The notes beneath the pieces are model-generated. The model had not been told where the DNA came from, ran no database searches, and saw nothing but the letters and a program-made list of their open reading frames with translations. Below, piece by piece: positions 38,740-48,650 of a stretch of DNA of 64,000 nt. A program made the translations under genes and the position numbers. The DNA lies in NCBI GenBank assembly GCA_026027325.1, contig JAMSLZ010000009.1, positions 806,001-870,000 on the forward strand, read 5' to 3'. Within the stretch, counting starts at the first letter, position 1; each line of letters begins with the position of its first letter. The stretch is from Actinomucor elegans. Lineage: Eukaryota; Mucoromycota; Mucoromycetes; Mucorales; Mucoraceae.

Positions 38740-40340
38740 GATATGAAAATGTGGGAGCAGTAGTGGAGAAAAACCTTGTTGTATTAGATGCTCTTGTGAG
38801 GAACGTGAAATAAGAGAGGAGACTTGAGAAAACGCTGACAAAGGGAGAAATAGTACATTTGAGTATATCAGTGACCAGTTACAACGCCAGATACCAATAA
38901 TAGCACCAGGATCTAATTGAACTACATGGGGGAGAAGGGGAGGGAATTCGAGACAAAGAAGAGCTGCTTCAATATTATTTAGTGAAAAGAATGGCATTAC
39001 AAAGTATTGGCGCCAACAAGTAGCCTATACCTCCAGTTTCATGGGACAGGCAAAGAGGAAGTGATCAAACGTGTCCTCAGACTTAAGGCAAATCGGGCAA
39101 GAAGCAGACACAAAATATCCTGGGCTAATGCGATACAGTAATGAATGATAGGGAAGCATTATGTGTAGTAAACGATACCAAACATTTCGGCATGTTGGAA
39201 CTAAAGGTAAATGCCAAAAACGAGACCAAGCTGAGGAAACCAGATGTGGATGACGCTTAGGAGTAGGAGGCAGACAGAGGGCTCGGTAGGCTCTGGGTGT
39301 AAGACCTTAAGAAGTAGTTAGATCAATGAGTGATAGCGAGGATAGTAATGGAGTAGCGTCAATATATGGGTGAAATACCGAAAAGAAAGGATGGGGACCA
39401 ATTGGGGCGTAAATGGGTGGGATGAAAGCTCTGGCAAAGAAGGAATGAAAGGTTAGTTGATTAGTTTGGATTGGTCCGAGAAAAACGTTTGGAAAGTTAG
39501 GGATGGACAGTGATTTCACTAGGACGTTTCTGTCTTAAACTGAGCTTGTTGATATCGAATAAATAAACTTTAGAACAACGAAGAGTTTTAAGTGTTCGAG
39601 ATAGGTTGACTTGTAGATTATCCAAAAACACGGCGGAGAGAGGCAGGCTTAAACAGGTATGGGTACTAACTACTACATGCTGGAAATGATGTGATATACA
39701 ATCAACGGCAGAGAAGAGCAATGGTAGAGAGCTTTATAGATCACGTAGTCTTGGAGGTCTGAAGTCACTAAAGACAAAAGCTAAGCGACTATCAAACTTT
39801 GGTCAGTCAAACCAATCAATGGAACCATCATTGGATAGATGATGGGTTAAAAAGTGCGTTATCCGAGAGAGAATAATAGATTTTGCAATAGCAGGACAAG
39901 GCCAATATGAAGAGGCAAATTCATCATTTAATGGTAGCTGGAGTAGAGGAAGTATCCAACGAAGCTGTAGCACGCTTTGTTGAATTTGGGAAAGTACTCC
40001 TAGGCCGCCCTTAGAGCATGGTTGGCACATTGATGCAATACCAATCCGTGGAAACATGCGGTAAGAGAGAAAGGAAGACATGATAGACTTGAGTTTAGAG
40101 AATTATGACAGAGGAACGGAAGTAACGCGTATTACATGCCATAGCTTGGATAAGATGAGCGTATTGAGAATGGTGACCCGACCACAGGTAGACTAAGACC
40201 GTTGAGAACGAGTATTGCATGCATTTTGAATTTTATCTAAAAGAGCATTGAGATACGAGTCTCTTTGTTTAGTTGATGAGAAAGACCGATTCCGGAATGG
40301 TACTTTTCAGGGACGGGTTGGGTGTTGAGATCACAACAAG
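38740..40340 (-). pseudogene. Decayed LINE (non-LTR retrotransposon), C-terminal part
   Basis: Reverse-strand remains of the end of a LINE reverse-transcriptase protein. Recognisable in order on the minus strand: QRDSYLNALLDKIQNACN and GRVTILNTLILSKLWHVIRV (about 40130-40265), then PCSKGGLGVL...QQSVLQLRW (about 39945-40025), and a zinc-binding RVT-associated domain NVWYRLLHIML...SCPICLKSEDTF..HFLFACP (about 39040-39205). At least two in-frame stops lie between the first two blocks, and the later blocks are in shifted frames. Nothing of the upstream RT palm domain or an endonuclease was found, so the copy is 5'-truncated, which is usual for LINEs. The exact ends were not found. It is inactive. 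Confidence 0.75.
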
Positions 40341-41068
40341 CCCAGTTGAGGAAGTGTAATTAGATTCTATAGCGGTTGGAGGGCATAATACAGGCGTTTT
40401 GTCATTGCCGGTAGTTCGACATACATTATCCCATGATCTCAGGGCTATAGGTCTGTTTTTATTTCAGAAGTTGGCTTATTGGGGCACTGAAGTAGGGGAT
40501 AAAACAGTCGGAGAATATACAAATTCATGCAAATACAGTTATTGGCCAACAGTATGCCAATAACAATAGTATATTTTGAATCTCCGTTGATCTATTTAAG
40601 GTCAAAACGCAGTTGCTTGAAATTTCGCCAGTATGCGTACGCTTATGCCCATCGAACCTGGTTGCGGTTCTCTTCCTGGACTTGGATCCCAAAAAAAGAG
40701 AGAAAAAGAAAACACGCTTATGTCGTGCAAACTAGGTACAATTGCATACTACTGTCTATTGAAAAAGTGTATGGAGACTGCATTAAAATATTATATGTTT
40801 TATTAATCAATGTAAAGGTATATGGCGTATAATATATTTTATTTACGTATACCATATTTAAAAAGATATAATGTCACATATTGCAATATAGAACGACTTT
40901 TATTACAGAGCATGGAGTATAAGTGTTCAAAAAGAAGCATGGGTATTTTAAAGCTACGTATGTAGTATACATGACGGTGGGTGGTTGCAAATGCAAATTG
41001 TTGAAATAAAAGATAGCATAATAGTATTAGTCATATCAGACCCATAGAAGCTTGGTATAGGGTCTTGT
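40341..41068. other. Intergenic, 3' flank of the first 69-codon gene
   Basis: About 730 bp. The part from about 40860 is diverged but alignable with 45610-45829, the 3' flank of the second copy. The stretch near 40350-40500 could be further LINE remains, but I could not read a protein there. Confidence 0.5.
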
Positions 41069-41278
41069 TTAGCAGTAAGCAATAGCATATGAAGCCTCAT
41101 TATGAATAATGGCCATATTGTAGTCGAAATCAACATAAACAAAGCCTTTAAATGTTGATGATTGAATAAAACCGCTCTGGTTGCAGGACCATAGGTAACT
41201 GACCCCCCTTGCGGTAGTATCATCAAGCGGGAGCCATTGAGAGCCAAGGGCAATTTTCCAATATTTATGAGCAGCCAT
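41069..41278 (-). CDS. Unknown 69-residue protein, copy A
   Basis: Protein begins MAAHKYWKIALGSQWLPLDD, contains SYLWSCNQSGFIQSSTFKGF and VYVDFDYNMAIIHNEASYAI, and ends AYC. No family recognised; the alternating pattern suggests a small beta-rich fold (inference). A second copy at 45830-46039 differs at only 4 of 210 nucleotides: two silent, K/R and C/R. Identity falls to roughly three-quarters immediately outside the ATG and stop. A TATA box lies 70 bp upstream in both copies, and an upstream word AACTTCTGYCYTCTG is also shared about 300 bp 5'. These points support a real, transcribed gene. A second reading frame across the same DNA is also open in both copies, so the coding frame is likely but not proven. 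Confidence 0.6.
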   Translation of the reverse strand: MAAHKYWKIALGSQWLPLDDTTARGVSYLWSCNQSGFIQSSTFKGFVYVDFDYNMAIIHNEASYAIAYC

Positions 41279-41347
41279 TGTATGCAAGGTCAGATATACA
41301 GTAGTGATGGAGACTAGCAAAAGAAAAGTATGTCTAATATGGCAGAC

Positions 41348-41355
41348 TATTTATA
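41348..41355 (-). promoter_or_regulatory. TATA box of copy A
   Basis: TATAAATA on the minus strand 70 bp upstream of the copy A ATG; the same word is 69 bp upstream of copy B. Confidence 0.55.
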
Positions 41356-43242
41356 TTACATACGGTGAGATGTTCAGGTAAAATAACTGAATTTTAGATT
41401 GGTTCTATGTCTCTGCTAAACAATTTCTATATATACTCTGGAACTGCGAAAAAAAAACAGGGCCCCTTTAAAAAAACACTGTATTGTGTGTAGGTTCATT
41501 TGATTTTCATTGGTTCAACTGCCATCTGCAAATATATCAAAAGACGTTAAAAGAGCACCGGTATATTATCATTGATAACTTCTGTCCTCTGTTTTATCAT
41601 AGTGTTATTATTCTTACTGCCTTTTCTTGCAACATTCCAAATACCATTCAATAGAGAGCTCCTAAAACTCATCTATTTAAAGTTTTTTACTCTTCATTTT
41701 TAATGTCATTTAAGATGTCCCATTCGTATTCTTCTGCCTTAACAACAATCGTATTCAGTGACTAGAACAAAACATAGATTCAATGGGTGAAGAGGATAAC
41801 AGTTTTTTTACTGGGGTAAGTTTTTGAAATACTGCAATTAACCACAAATACAAATGCAAATCGTAGTTTATTATTATTATTGTTTTGTAAAGTAGATGGT
41901 AGTCTTGTGTTTATCTTTTGAAGATATGTTTGACAAGGAGTAGTTGCTCATATTTACAGTCTCGATCAATTTCTAACTACTAGTTCTGTTGTCTCGACGA
42001 TCTAACAAAGATACTCCTCGTTCGAGAAGTCGATCGACAGAAGAAATTAAAGACGAATAGATGAGTAACAAATGTCAGCGCTATGAATAAAGTGATTATT
42101 TAATGCAATAATGTAAAGAAGGCATAAATACTATACTTTGTAAAGCTTATTCACAGTTTATTTTCATTCTCTCGTTATCGACAAAGGGAGCCTCAACGAA
42201 TAAATTTATTTGAGTTATTGACTTCCTGCACCAATATATCTTATAAACGAAAAACGCCATACGTTAGGTACATTAAATCGCTTAACATATTGTCCTCGTT
42301 TTGTTGACCTTTATTCATCTCTTTGGTGGTAACAGGAAGATCAAACGGAGCTGAATAATTAAGGTTTTGAATTGAAGGACAAGATTCAACTAGCTTTTTC
42401 TTACAGGTGTTATCGAAGATTGCCACGTGAAGAAATGGCTCTTGGATTTTCAGGAACTCCGTCAGGTCCTATGTAGGAGTCTATCCCAATATGGGGTAAA
42501 TAGTGATCTGATGACTCTGTATAGAAGTATTTACGCCTTCCATGGTGGAGCTGGTAAGGGGTTTTTCGATTAAGTTGGAACTTGTATCTGTGGCTGCATC
42601 GGTAGGCAACAATTGAAAACAATGGAGAAACACTTCGGCTTTTTCTAGGTACTATTGCACCATAACGAATGCTTCATGTGAAACAATGTTGTCTATATCA
42701 TTATACATGACAGAATTAAATAATAAGAAATAATATTTGCATTAATTGCCAGAGAAAAAATAATGACCAGAAGTATTGGATAAAAATAACTTTTTGCTTT
42801 TATTACAAACGCCAAACAAATGAACTCGATAGAGATGTTGGAGAATCAAGTCTTTTGATGGATGTATATTAATTGTGGGCTTGGATAAATGAAATGAATT
42901 GTTATAAATAAACGCGAACCTTATTACCGTTGTAAAAATTTATTACACACTAACGCGCCACATTGATAATATGAAGTATTTATCAAGAGTATACAATAAT
43001 CTACTAGTCTCTAATGGATTCTCCAAACATACGAGATTACATGTGCTTGATTCACATAATGAATAAAGTAGTCTGTAGAAAGTTGCAGATAATGCAAGCT
43101 GTGGTAGTAGATGAGTTAGATATCAAAGATCGGCAATGACGCTATTGCCAGTCTATATTAAGGATGTTGCATTGTTTCGATATAACGTTTATGCATAAAC
43201 TATTATTACATTATTATACAAAGTATAAAACCTTTCTAGCTT

Positions 43243-43245
<3 letters not shown>

Positions 43246-43276
<31 letters not shown>
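43246..43276. repeat. (AT)n microsatellite
   Basis: Uninterrupted TA dinucleotide repeat of 31 bp, continuing in broken form to about 43287. Confidence 0.9.
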
Positions 43277-43286
<10 letters not shown>

Positions 43287-43674
43287 GTCTTTACAAATTT
43301 CAGTCAAAAGATATCTGTTAAAGAGCAACATCTTACAGTAGTATTAATGAAACTAAATAATAATGCTTGACACTAGCTTGCTTGAAAGGTGATATGTAAC
43401 TTCACAGTCATCATAAACGACCAATTTCATAAATTTCAGCAATGGAATTTCACCTCATTGCAACTACATTACAATGACCATAAAAGCAAGTTTTTTTTAA
43501 TTGAGTTAAAAAGGGGCTTTCTGTCAGCTAAGAAATACTATTATAGATTAAGAAACATGAGCAAACCATTTTTATAAGCCGTGTGATATCTATTTGAATT
43601 GAGATTGAGCAGTTATTGGCCAAATCAACTTTTTTGGAAGTGCACTATGTTAATTATACTGTAGTTAACAAAAA

Positions 43675-43790
43675 AAAAAGTTCTGATAGATACGATAGCT
43701 TATTTTGAGTATAATTTACATATTTGATAGGACATTTGACCGAGATTGGATGAAGGATATATAGATAAATCGACATTGACTATGTGATGT
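43675..43790 (-). repeat. Interspersed repeat family, copy 7
   Basis: Minus-strand words: CCAATCTCGGTCAAATG, TCCTATCAAATATG, CTCAAAATAAGC, ATCGTATCTATCAGAAC. It covers both halves of the family consensus. Confidence 0.55.
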
Positions 43791-43854
43791 ATGTAGAATA
43801 TTTCAATCTAATCATTAACCATATGAGATATATTATATTCCAAAGAAAAAAAAA

Positions 43855-43935
43855 ATTCAGTAGATTCGGCAGTTTATTCTGAACATAACTAGAAACAAGA
43901 TATGCTTATTTAACTGAGATCTAGAGATAGAGAAA
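43855..43935 (-). repeat. Interspersed repeat family, copy 8
   Basis: Minus-strand words: GATCTCAGTTAAATAAGC, CTAGTTATGTTCAGAATAA, GCCGAATCTACTG. It lies only about 65 bp from copy 7 in the same orientation. Confidence 0.5.
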
Positions 43936-44387
43936 AAGGAAACTTCTAGAAAAATCCCAGTGGGATTCCCTTAATCTCACATTTTTTAAAATTTGCTTTT
44001 TCTGTTGCGCATAAAGTGTTTTCATGGTAAACTACGACATTCAAAGGATCTTCTAGTTAAAAAGATTTATTCCATCAAAAAAAAAATCAAGGTAACTTGA
44101 TTTATATACATTAGACATATGTTATGTGAGAGCATACAAATATGTTTTTCATCCTATAAAATACTCAAGTTATAGATGCATTTCAGAAATTAGGTTTTTA
44201 TCCAAGTGCTTTCAATATATCTAATTTTTTTGTATATCCGAATATATATTGACTTACCTTCTAACAATGCGAGAAGCCTAAGCTTAAATACAAGAGCTAT
44301 GATAGCCTGTTGGCGTTATTATTATTATTACTATTTTTTTGACATAGGCTAATTCTGGAGCTCAAAAAAATCTTCCAGTAGCCTTTA

Positions 44388-44653
44388 GAGCATCTCCAAT
44401 AGCTTCCCGAAACTTAATGAAAGGTCAAACTCTGGGAACTAGATGACATCCAGCAACTTCCTAGTCCAGTCCCCTATATTTAATAAAATGCCGTATTTCA
44501 AAGCCCAATTGTCTAAATTCTGAGAGTTTACACTGATTCTCAGTTTCTAAAAAATAGCGAATGTTTGTTGGAAGTAAATAAAAATTCTGGAACCTCTCAA
44601 ATTCGAAAGGCATATACTTAGAGAAGCGGACTAGGAAGCTGTTGGAGATGCCC
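44388..44653. mobile_element. MITE, 266 bp, with TTA target duplication
   Basis: Terminal inverted repeats of about 20 bp: left end GAGCATCTCCAATAGCTTCC, right end (complement) GGGCATCTCCAACAGCTTCC, two mismatches. TTA sits directly outside both ends (44385-44387 and 44654-44656) as a 3-bp target-site duplication. No coding capacity. Inside, about 44445-44485 carries an extra direct copy of the end-like word CAACTTCCTAGTCC. The 3-bp TTA/TWA duplication and GGGCATCTCC-type ends fit a PIF/Harbinger (Tourist-like) non-autonomous element; the superfamily assignment is inference. No transposase partner is in the window. Confidence 0.85.
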
Positions 44654-45159
44654 TTAGATCTGACTGTTGAATAGTACCGATGTTCGGATTCATAGGAAAT
44701 ATACTAAAAATAACAATTGAATTTTTACATCGAATGATTCAAAGGGCATTTTATATTTCCTGAATCTATAGTGCGCATTTTGATGAAAAGTTATTTTTTT
44801 CTACTTTTTAAATGTATCTGAAACTCGTGTGTTCCTTAAGATGAAAAATAAAATAAATAAAAAATACATTTACATAGCCTTAAAATATACTTCCTATATT
44901 ATATATGAATTAAGTCTTTGAGAACGTCGCCTTCATGCTTTACCAACAAAGTAAATTTGGAAAATTTAGGTCTGGGACAATATTCAGGATTTTTATTGGA
45001 AAACACTCTACTCAATTAGTAGCCTTTACTCAAGATAATTTGCTTGATCTATTGAAATATTTGCTAAATTTTATATATTCTGGTAATATGCTTTAATCGC
45101 TTATGATTTGAGAATGTTATTTATATATCAAATTACAGCGTTCTCATTTCTAAATCTCT

Positions 45160-45225
45160 TGGTCAAAGGTTGCACCTGATTAGCAATTTATGTTTAGAAA
45201 GACATATTTTATCTGTTAAACATGA
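45160..45225 (+). repeat. Interspersed repeat family, weak copy 9
   Basis: Words: TCTCTTGGTCAAAGG, TTGCACCTGATTAGCA, TTATGTTTAGAAAG. Weaker than other copies but in the same order. Confidence 0.4.
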
Positions 45226-45242
45226 ATTCAATGGGATTACTG

Positions 45243-45294
<52 letters not shown>
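45243..45294. repeat. Compound (AT)n-(GT)n microsatellite
   Basis: 18 bp of AT repeat followed by 34 bp of GT repeat, continuing in broken GT/AT form to about 45316. Confidence 0.9.
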
Positions 45295-45301
<7 letters not shown>

Positions 45302-45829
45302 TATGTGTTTGTATGTAATTAGAATGTTGAATACATTACATTGGATGATTGTACCTGTATGGACAAAAATGTATCAAAGATAATAAGTTTATGCAAGCAT
45401 TTCTATTGGCAGGAAGTACATGAATAGGAACGTTTGAAATCTCCGTCCGTCAATCAAGTTTGATTGAAGTGCTACTTTTATACACTTTGATTGCTAAGTA
45501 AACTATGTATACCCGTATATTACCAACAGCCGAAACTATGCTATATTACTAAACGATTAATTGGTTAACATAAAGGTATGGCATATAGTTATTTATTGAG
45601 TTGCATATCATATTTGAAAATGGGACATTGATACATTTTACAGTATAGAAATGGTTTTGTTGTAAGGCAAAGAGTGTAAGTATTCAAGGAAACAGAGCAG
45701 TTATTTTAAAGTTGTATATATAGGTGAAGGTAAGGCACTTAATTACATAGTTTTTTTTTTTTTCATTCGAAGGAGTGTGGCATAGTAGCATTAATCATAG
45801 ATGTACGAAAGCTTGACACAAGGCTTTGT

Positions 45830-46039
45830 TTAGCGGTAAGCAATAGCATATGAAGCCTCATTATGAATAATGGCCATATTGTAGTCGAAATCAACATAGA
45901 CAAAGCCTTTAAATGTTGATGATTGAATAAAACCGCTCTGATTGCAGGACCATAGGTAACTGACCCCCCTTGCGGTAGTATCATCAAGCGGGAGCCATTG
46001 AGAGCCAAGGGCAATTCTCCAATATTTATGAGCAGCCAT
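45830..46039 (-). CDS. Unknown 69-residue protein, copy B
   Basis: Second copy of the gene at 41069-41278, same strand, 4.76 kb away. Begins MAAHKYWRIALGSQWLPLDD and ends AYR. Against copy A there are 4 changes in 210 nt, with start, stop and length kept. A possible extra 5' extension in frame from an ATG at 46091-46093 (18 residues, hydrophobic) would look like a signal peptide. Copy A has no equivalent ATG and the sequence there is diverged, so the shorter start is preferred. Flanks from about 45610 to 46390 align with those of copy A at clearly lower identity, marking an older segmental duplication. Confidence 0.6.
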   Translation of the reverse strand: MAAHKYWRIALGSQWLPLDDTTARGVSYLWSCNQSGFIQSSTFKGFVYVDFDYNMAIIHNEASYAIAYR

Positions 46040-46107
46040 TGTATACAAGATCAGATATGTAGTCGTTATTGAGCGTAATAAAGAAAAAAACATATCGTAT
46101 AGTAGAG

Positions 46108-46115
46108 TATTTATA
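46108..46115 (-). promoter_or_regulatory. TATA box of copy B
   Basis: TATAAATA on the minus strand 69 bp upstream of the copy B ATG. Confidence 0.55.
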
Positions 46116-48399
46116 CTAATTAAAGAGCTAATGATAGCACAAAATCGTTCTGAGGTTTAGAAAATATATCTGTTAAAGCCATATTGCAACCCCAGTAATA
46201 TCTTTCAATCACAAGTGAAGGCCTGAAAGCAGTATATTATTCTCCTTTTTAAGCTGTGTATGTTTTCCAAAGTATGCAAGGGGAGGATTATACTCTATTT
46301 TAACAATCTACCAAGAATTAACAAAACGTCAGGAGGATAGCTTAGTTTATCGGCGTCAATAACTTCTGCCTTCTGTCTTGTACATGATTCCTATTTAATA
46401 CGCGCAGTCCTCCCCCTTTAAATTTTTTTTGTTGAATTCTTGTATGGCGAAGTAGTAGAGATATATGTATAAAAAAGTGAGATGTATAGGCTCAATGCTA
46501 TACGCCTGAGAGGAAAATTGTTAGATAAACCAAAATGGATATAAAAATAATTACTCAGATCAAAATATCGTATTGAATCCTTCATTTCTTATGTTTTACA
46601 TTAACTGGAACCTGCACTATTAATGAGATATGAGCAATAGTAATAACCAACAAGTGACCCAGCGATACTTTGTCTCCTATGCTCATATAATTTGGCATTT
46701 ACTATTGGAGATGGTCGGAGTATCAGTTTGGAGCACAAATGCTATCACAGCCAGTCTGATTGTTTCTATGAAATTTCTGTATCTCATTATATACTCTTCT
46801 ATAGATAATTAAAAACATAGAAGGAACCGCATGTAGTAGGTTTAAGTGAAAACAATATAATGCTTATATTACATAGATCTCAGACAAACAGCGTATCACT
46901 CAATATAAGGTCTAGAAGGATTGCATTATCAACATTTGTATAAGTAATACACGTTTGGTTAATCTAACCATATAATCAGCTATTATTTAAGTATTTGGTC
47001 ATGGTTTTTCTGAAGTAGATACATAACCGTGTACATACTATGACACTAATTGCCCAATCTTTTTATAAAGAAATGTTCCGTTACTCTTTTATGCTCCACT
47101 ACTAAAAAACAACCACAAGCTGCAATTAAACCTATGTAACTACTAGATAACTAAATAAATCAAAAGGAACAAAAAACTTATGTGGAATGAATGAATATAA
47201 TTGAGAAATTATTTTAGTGAATATATATCGTTAGCTATTAGATCTGATACGACAGATATCTAGTTGAGGTTAAGTATAGGTTTTAACATCACAATAAACA
47301 TGTGCCTCCACATATATACTTTGCTAATAAAGATAAATCAAGATCACTAATGTATTTTTTTGACTGTTTAAAATGGACATACAGTTATAATTAGGTCTCG
47401 TTTGAATCTACAGCTGTAGTAAAAAGGATCGGTTAAGGGTTAATTTTTCCTTGCAAAAAAAAAAGTGGGTCGGGTAACCGTAAGTCACTTTTTGGGCTTA
47501 TATCTGATCTTTCATATAAAACACTTGTCCCTTTCCCCTCTCGAAAATATATGTAAAAATAAAAAATAAGAAATAATAATAAAAAAGTAAGCCACATACT
47601 CATCCCTAACCCTCTATAACCTCTCCTTTCTCCTTTATTCTACACTTTATAACATACCTTTTATTTTGTTTTTTACATCCATCAAAAAGAAACTTGGCTT
47701 AGTCTATTCTATATTTGGCTATATACTTTCAGGCATATGCAAATATATTTATTTCATCATAAGCACGCGAGTTATGAATGCATTTAAAAAAAGAACAATC
47801 GAGTTTTCATCAAAGTGAGCTCTATGGGTCTCAGGAAATACAAGATACTACTTGCATCATTCTATACTCGATTTAAATTTGAATGAGCTTTGTTAATTCT
47901 AGGTCGAGAAAATTCTCTTAAGAATGTTAATATCTTTTCTCTGTATCACAGAATACAAACTTTTCAAAATTGATCTAGAGCAGTATCAGCAGAAATGAGT
48001 TAAATAACTATTAGTCAATTACAACCCCATATTTTCGATAACTGAACTCTTCTTATTGGCTAGTAACATTTTTTTTTTCTTCAATATCCTTTAGACCGAA
48101 TTTTTAATAATGCTAGATGGTGGGCATTCGCGTTTGATGCTTATTCTCTACTTGCTGAATTAACATTTATTATTTGGGCTACTAACGCTTGTAGCTAAAT
48201 CTTAAATGAAAATGTACCTCTTTTTACCATTACCTTAGACTTTTGAACTTTGTTACACTACGTATGCAAACGTCAAAAATCCTCGGATATACGAAAAAAT
48301 GCTTTCCATGGCAGAGTGAATAAATCTTGTATTGCCATAAATTCATTGGTAATAAAAGACATACATTTTATATAGTCCAATTCTAATAATTTGTAGATC

Positions 48400-48480
48400 T
48401 CTCGACCGATCTTGGTTAAATTAACGCATCAGTTTAGCATTTCTTGTTCAGAATGTTTTGTCGCATCTAATAAAATGTGA
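48400..48480 (+). repeat. Interspersed repeat family, copy 10
   Basis: Words: AGATCTCTCGACCGATCTTG, then GGTTAAATTAACGCATC, TTGTTCAGAATG, GTCGCATCTAATAAA. The most complete plus-strand copy. Confidence 0.65.
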
Positions 48481-48650
48481 GATCTATACTAATTCTTTTG
48501 TTGTATTAAATGATCTGGTTGTAATATTTAATCTATATATAGTTTTCATTGGCCAAAAGATAAATATTTTTTTTTTCTCTCTCTTAATTATAATACTCAA
48601 ACTTGGTCAGCGACCAATAATAAAGAATAATCAGATTATTTTATTTTGAA

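Larger units (their letters stand above)
41279..44387. other. Gene-poor AT-rich tract between the 69-codon copies
   Basis: 3.1 kb. It holds the copy A promoter to about 41610 (alignable with the copy B promoter), two overlapping ORFs of 60-70 codons at 42241-42622 that I cannot identify, an AT microsatellite (43246-43276), and two repeat-family copies (43675-43790 and 43855-43935). No gene supported. Confidence 0.5.
44657..45829. other. Intergenic
   Basis: 1.2 kb between the MITE and copy B of the 69-codon gene. Holds a weak repeat-family copy and the compound microsatellite. The last 220 bp align with the 3' flank of copy A. No gene recognised. Confidence 0.55.
46040..48650. other. Gene-poor AT-rich tract
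   Basis: 2.6 kb. Copy B promoter to about 46390, then AT-rich DNA with a pyrimidine-rich, promoter-like stretch at 47520-47660 that leads to no recognisable ORF, and a repeat-family copy at 48400-48480. Short ORFs near 46630 and 48458 show no support. Confidence 0.5.

Noticed and set aside
42241..42622. Two overlapping ORFs with RKTPYQLHHGRRKYFY and FLHVAIFDNTCKKKLVES, perhaps a retroelement piece
   Set aside because: The two lie in different frames and no motif could be matched to integrase, gag or any known family. Too weak to call as a gene or element.
46630..46812. 60-codon ORF upstream of copy B of the small gene
   Set aside because: No counterpart at the same distance from copy A and no recognisable feature.
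47520..47660. Pyrimidine-rich, promoter-like stretch
   Set aside because: No open reading frame of use follows on the plus strand, so no gene can be assigned.
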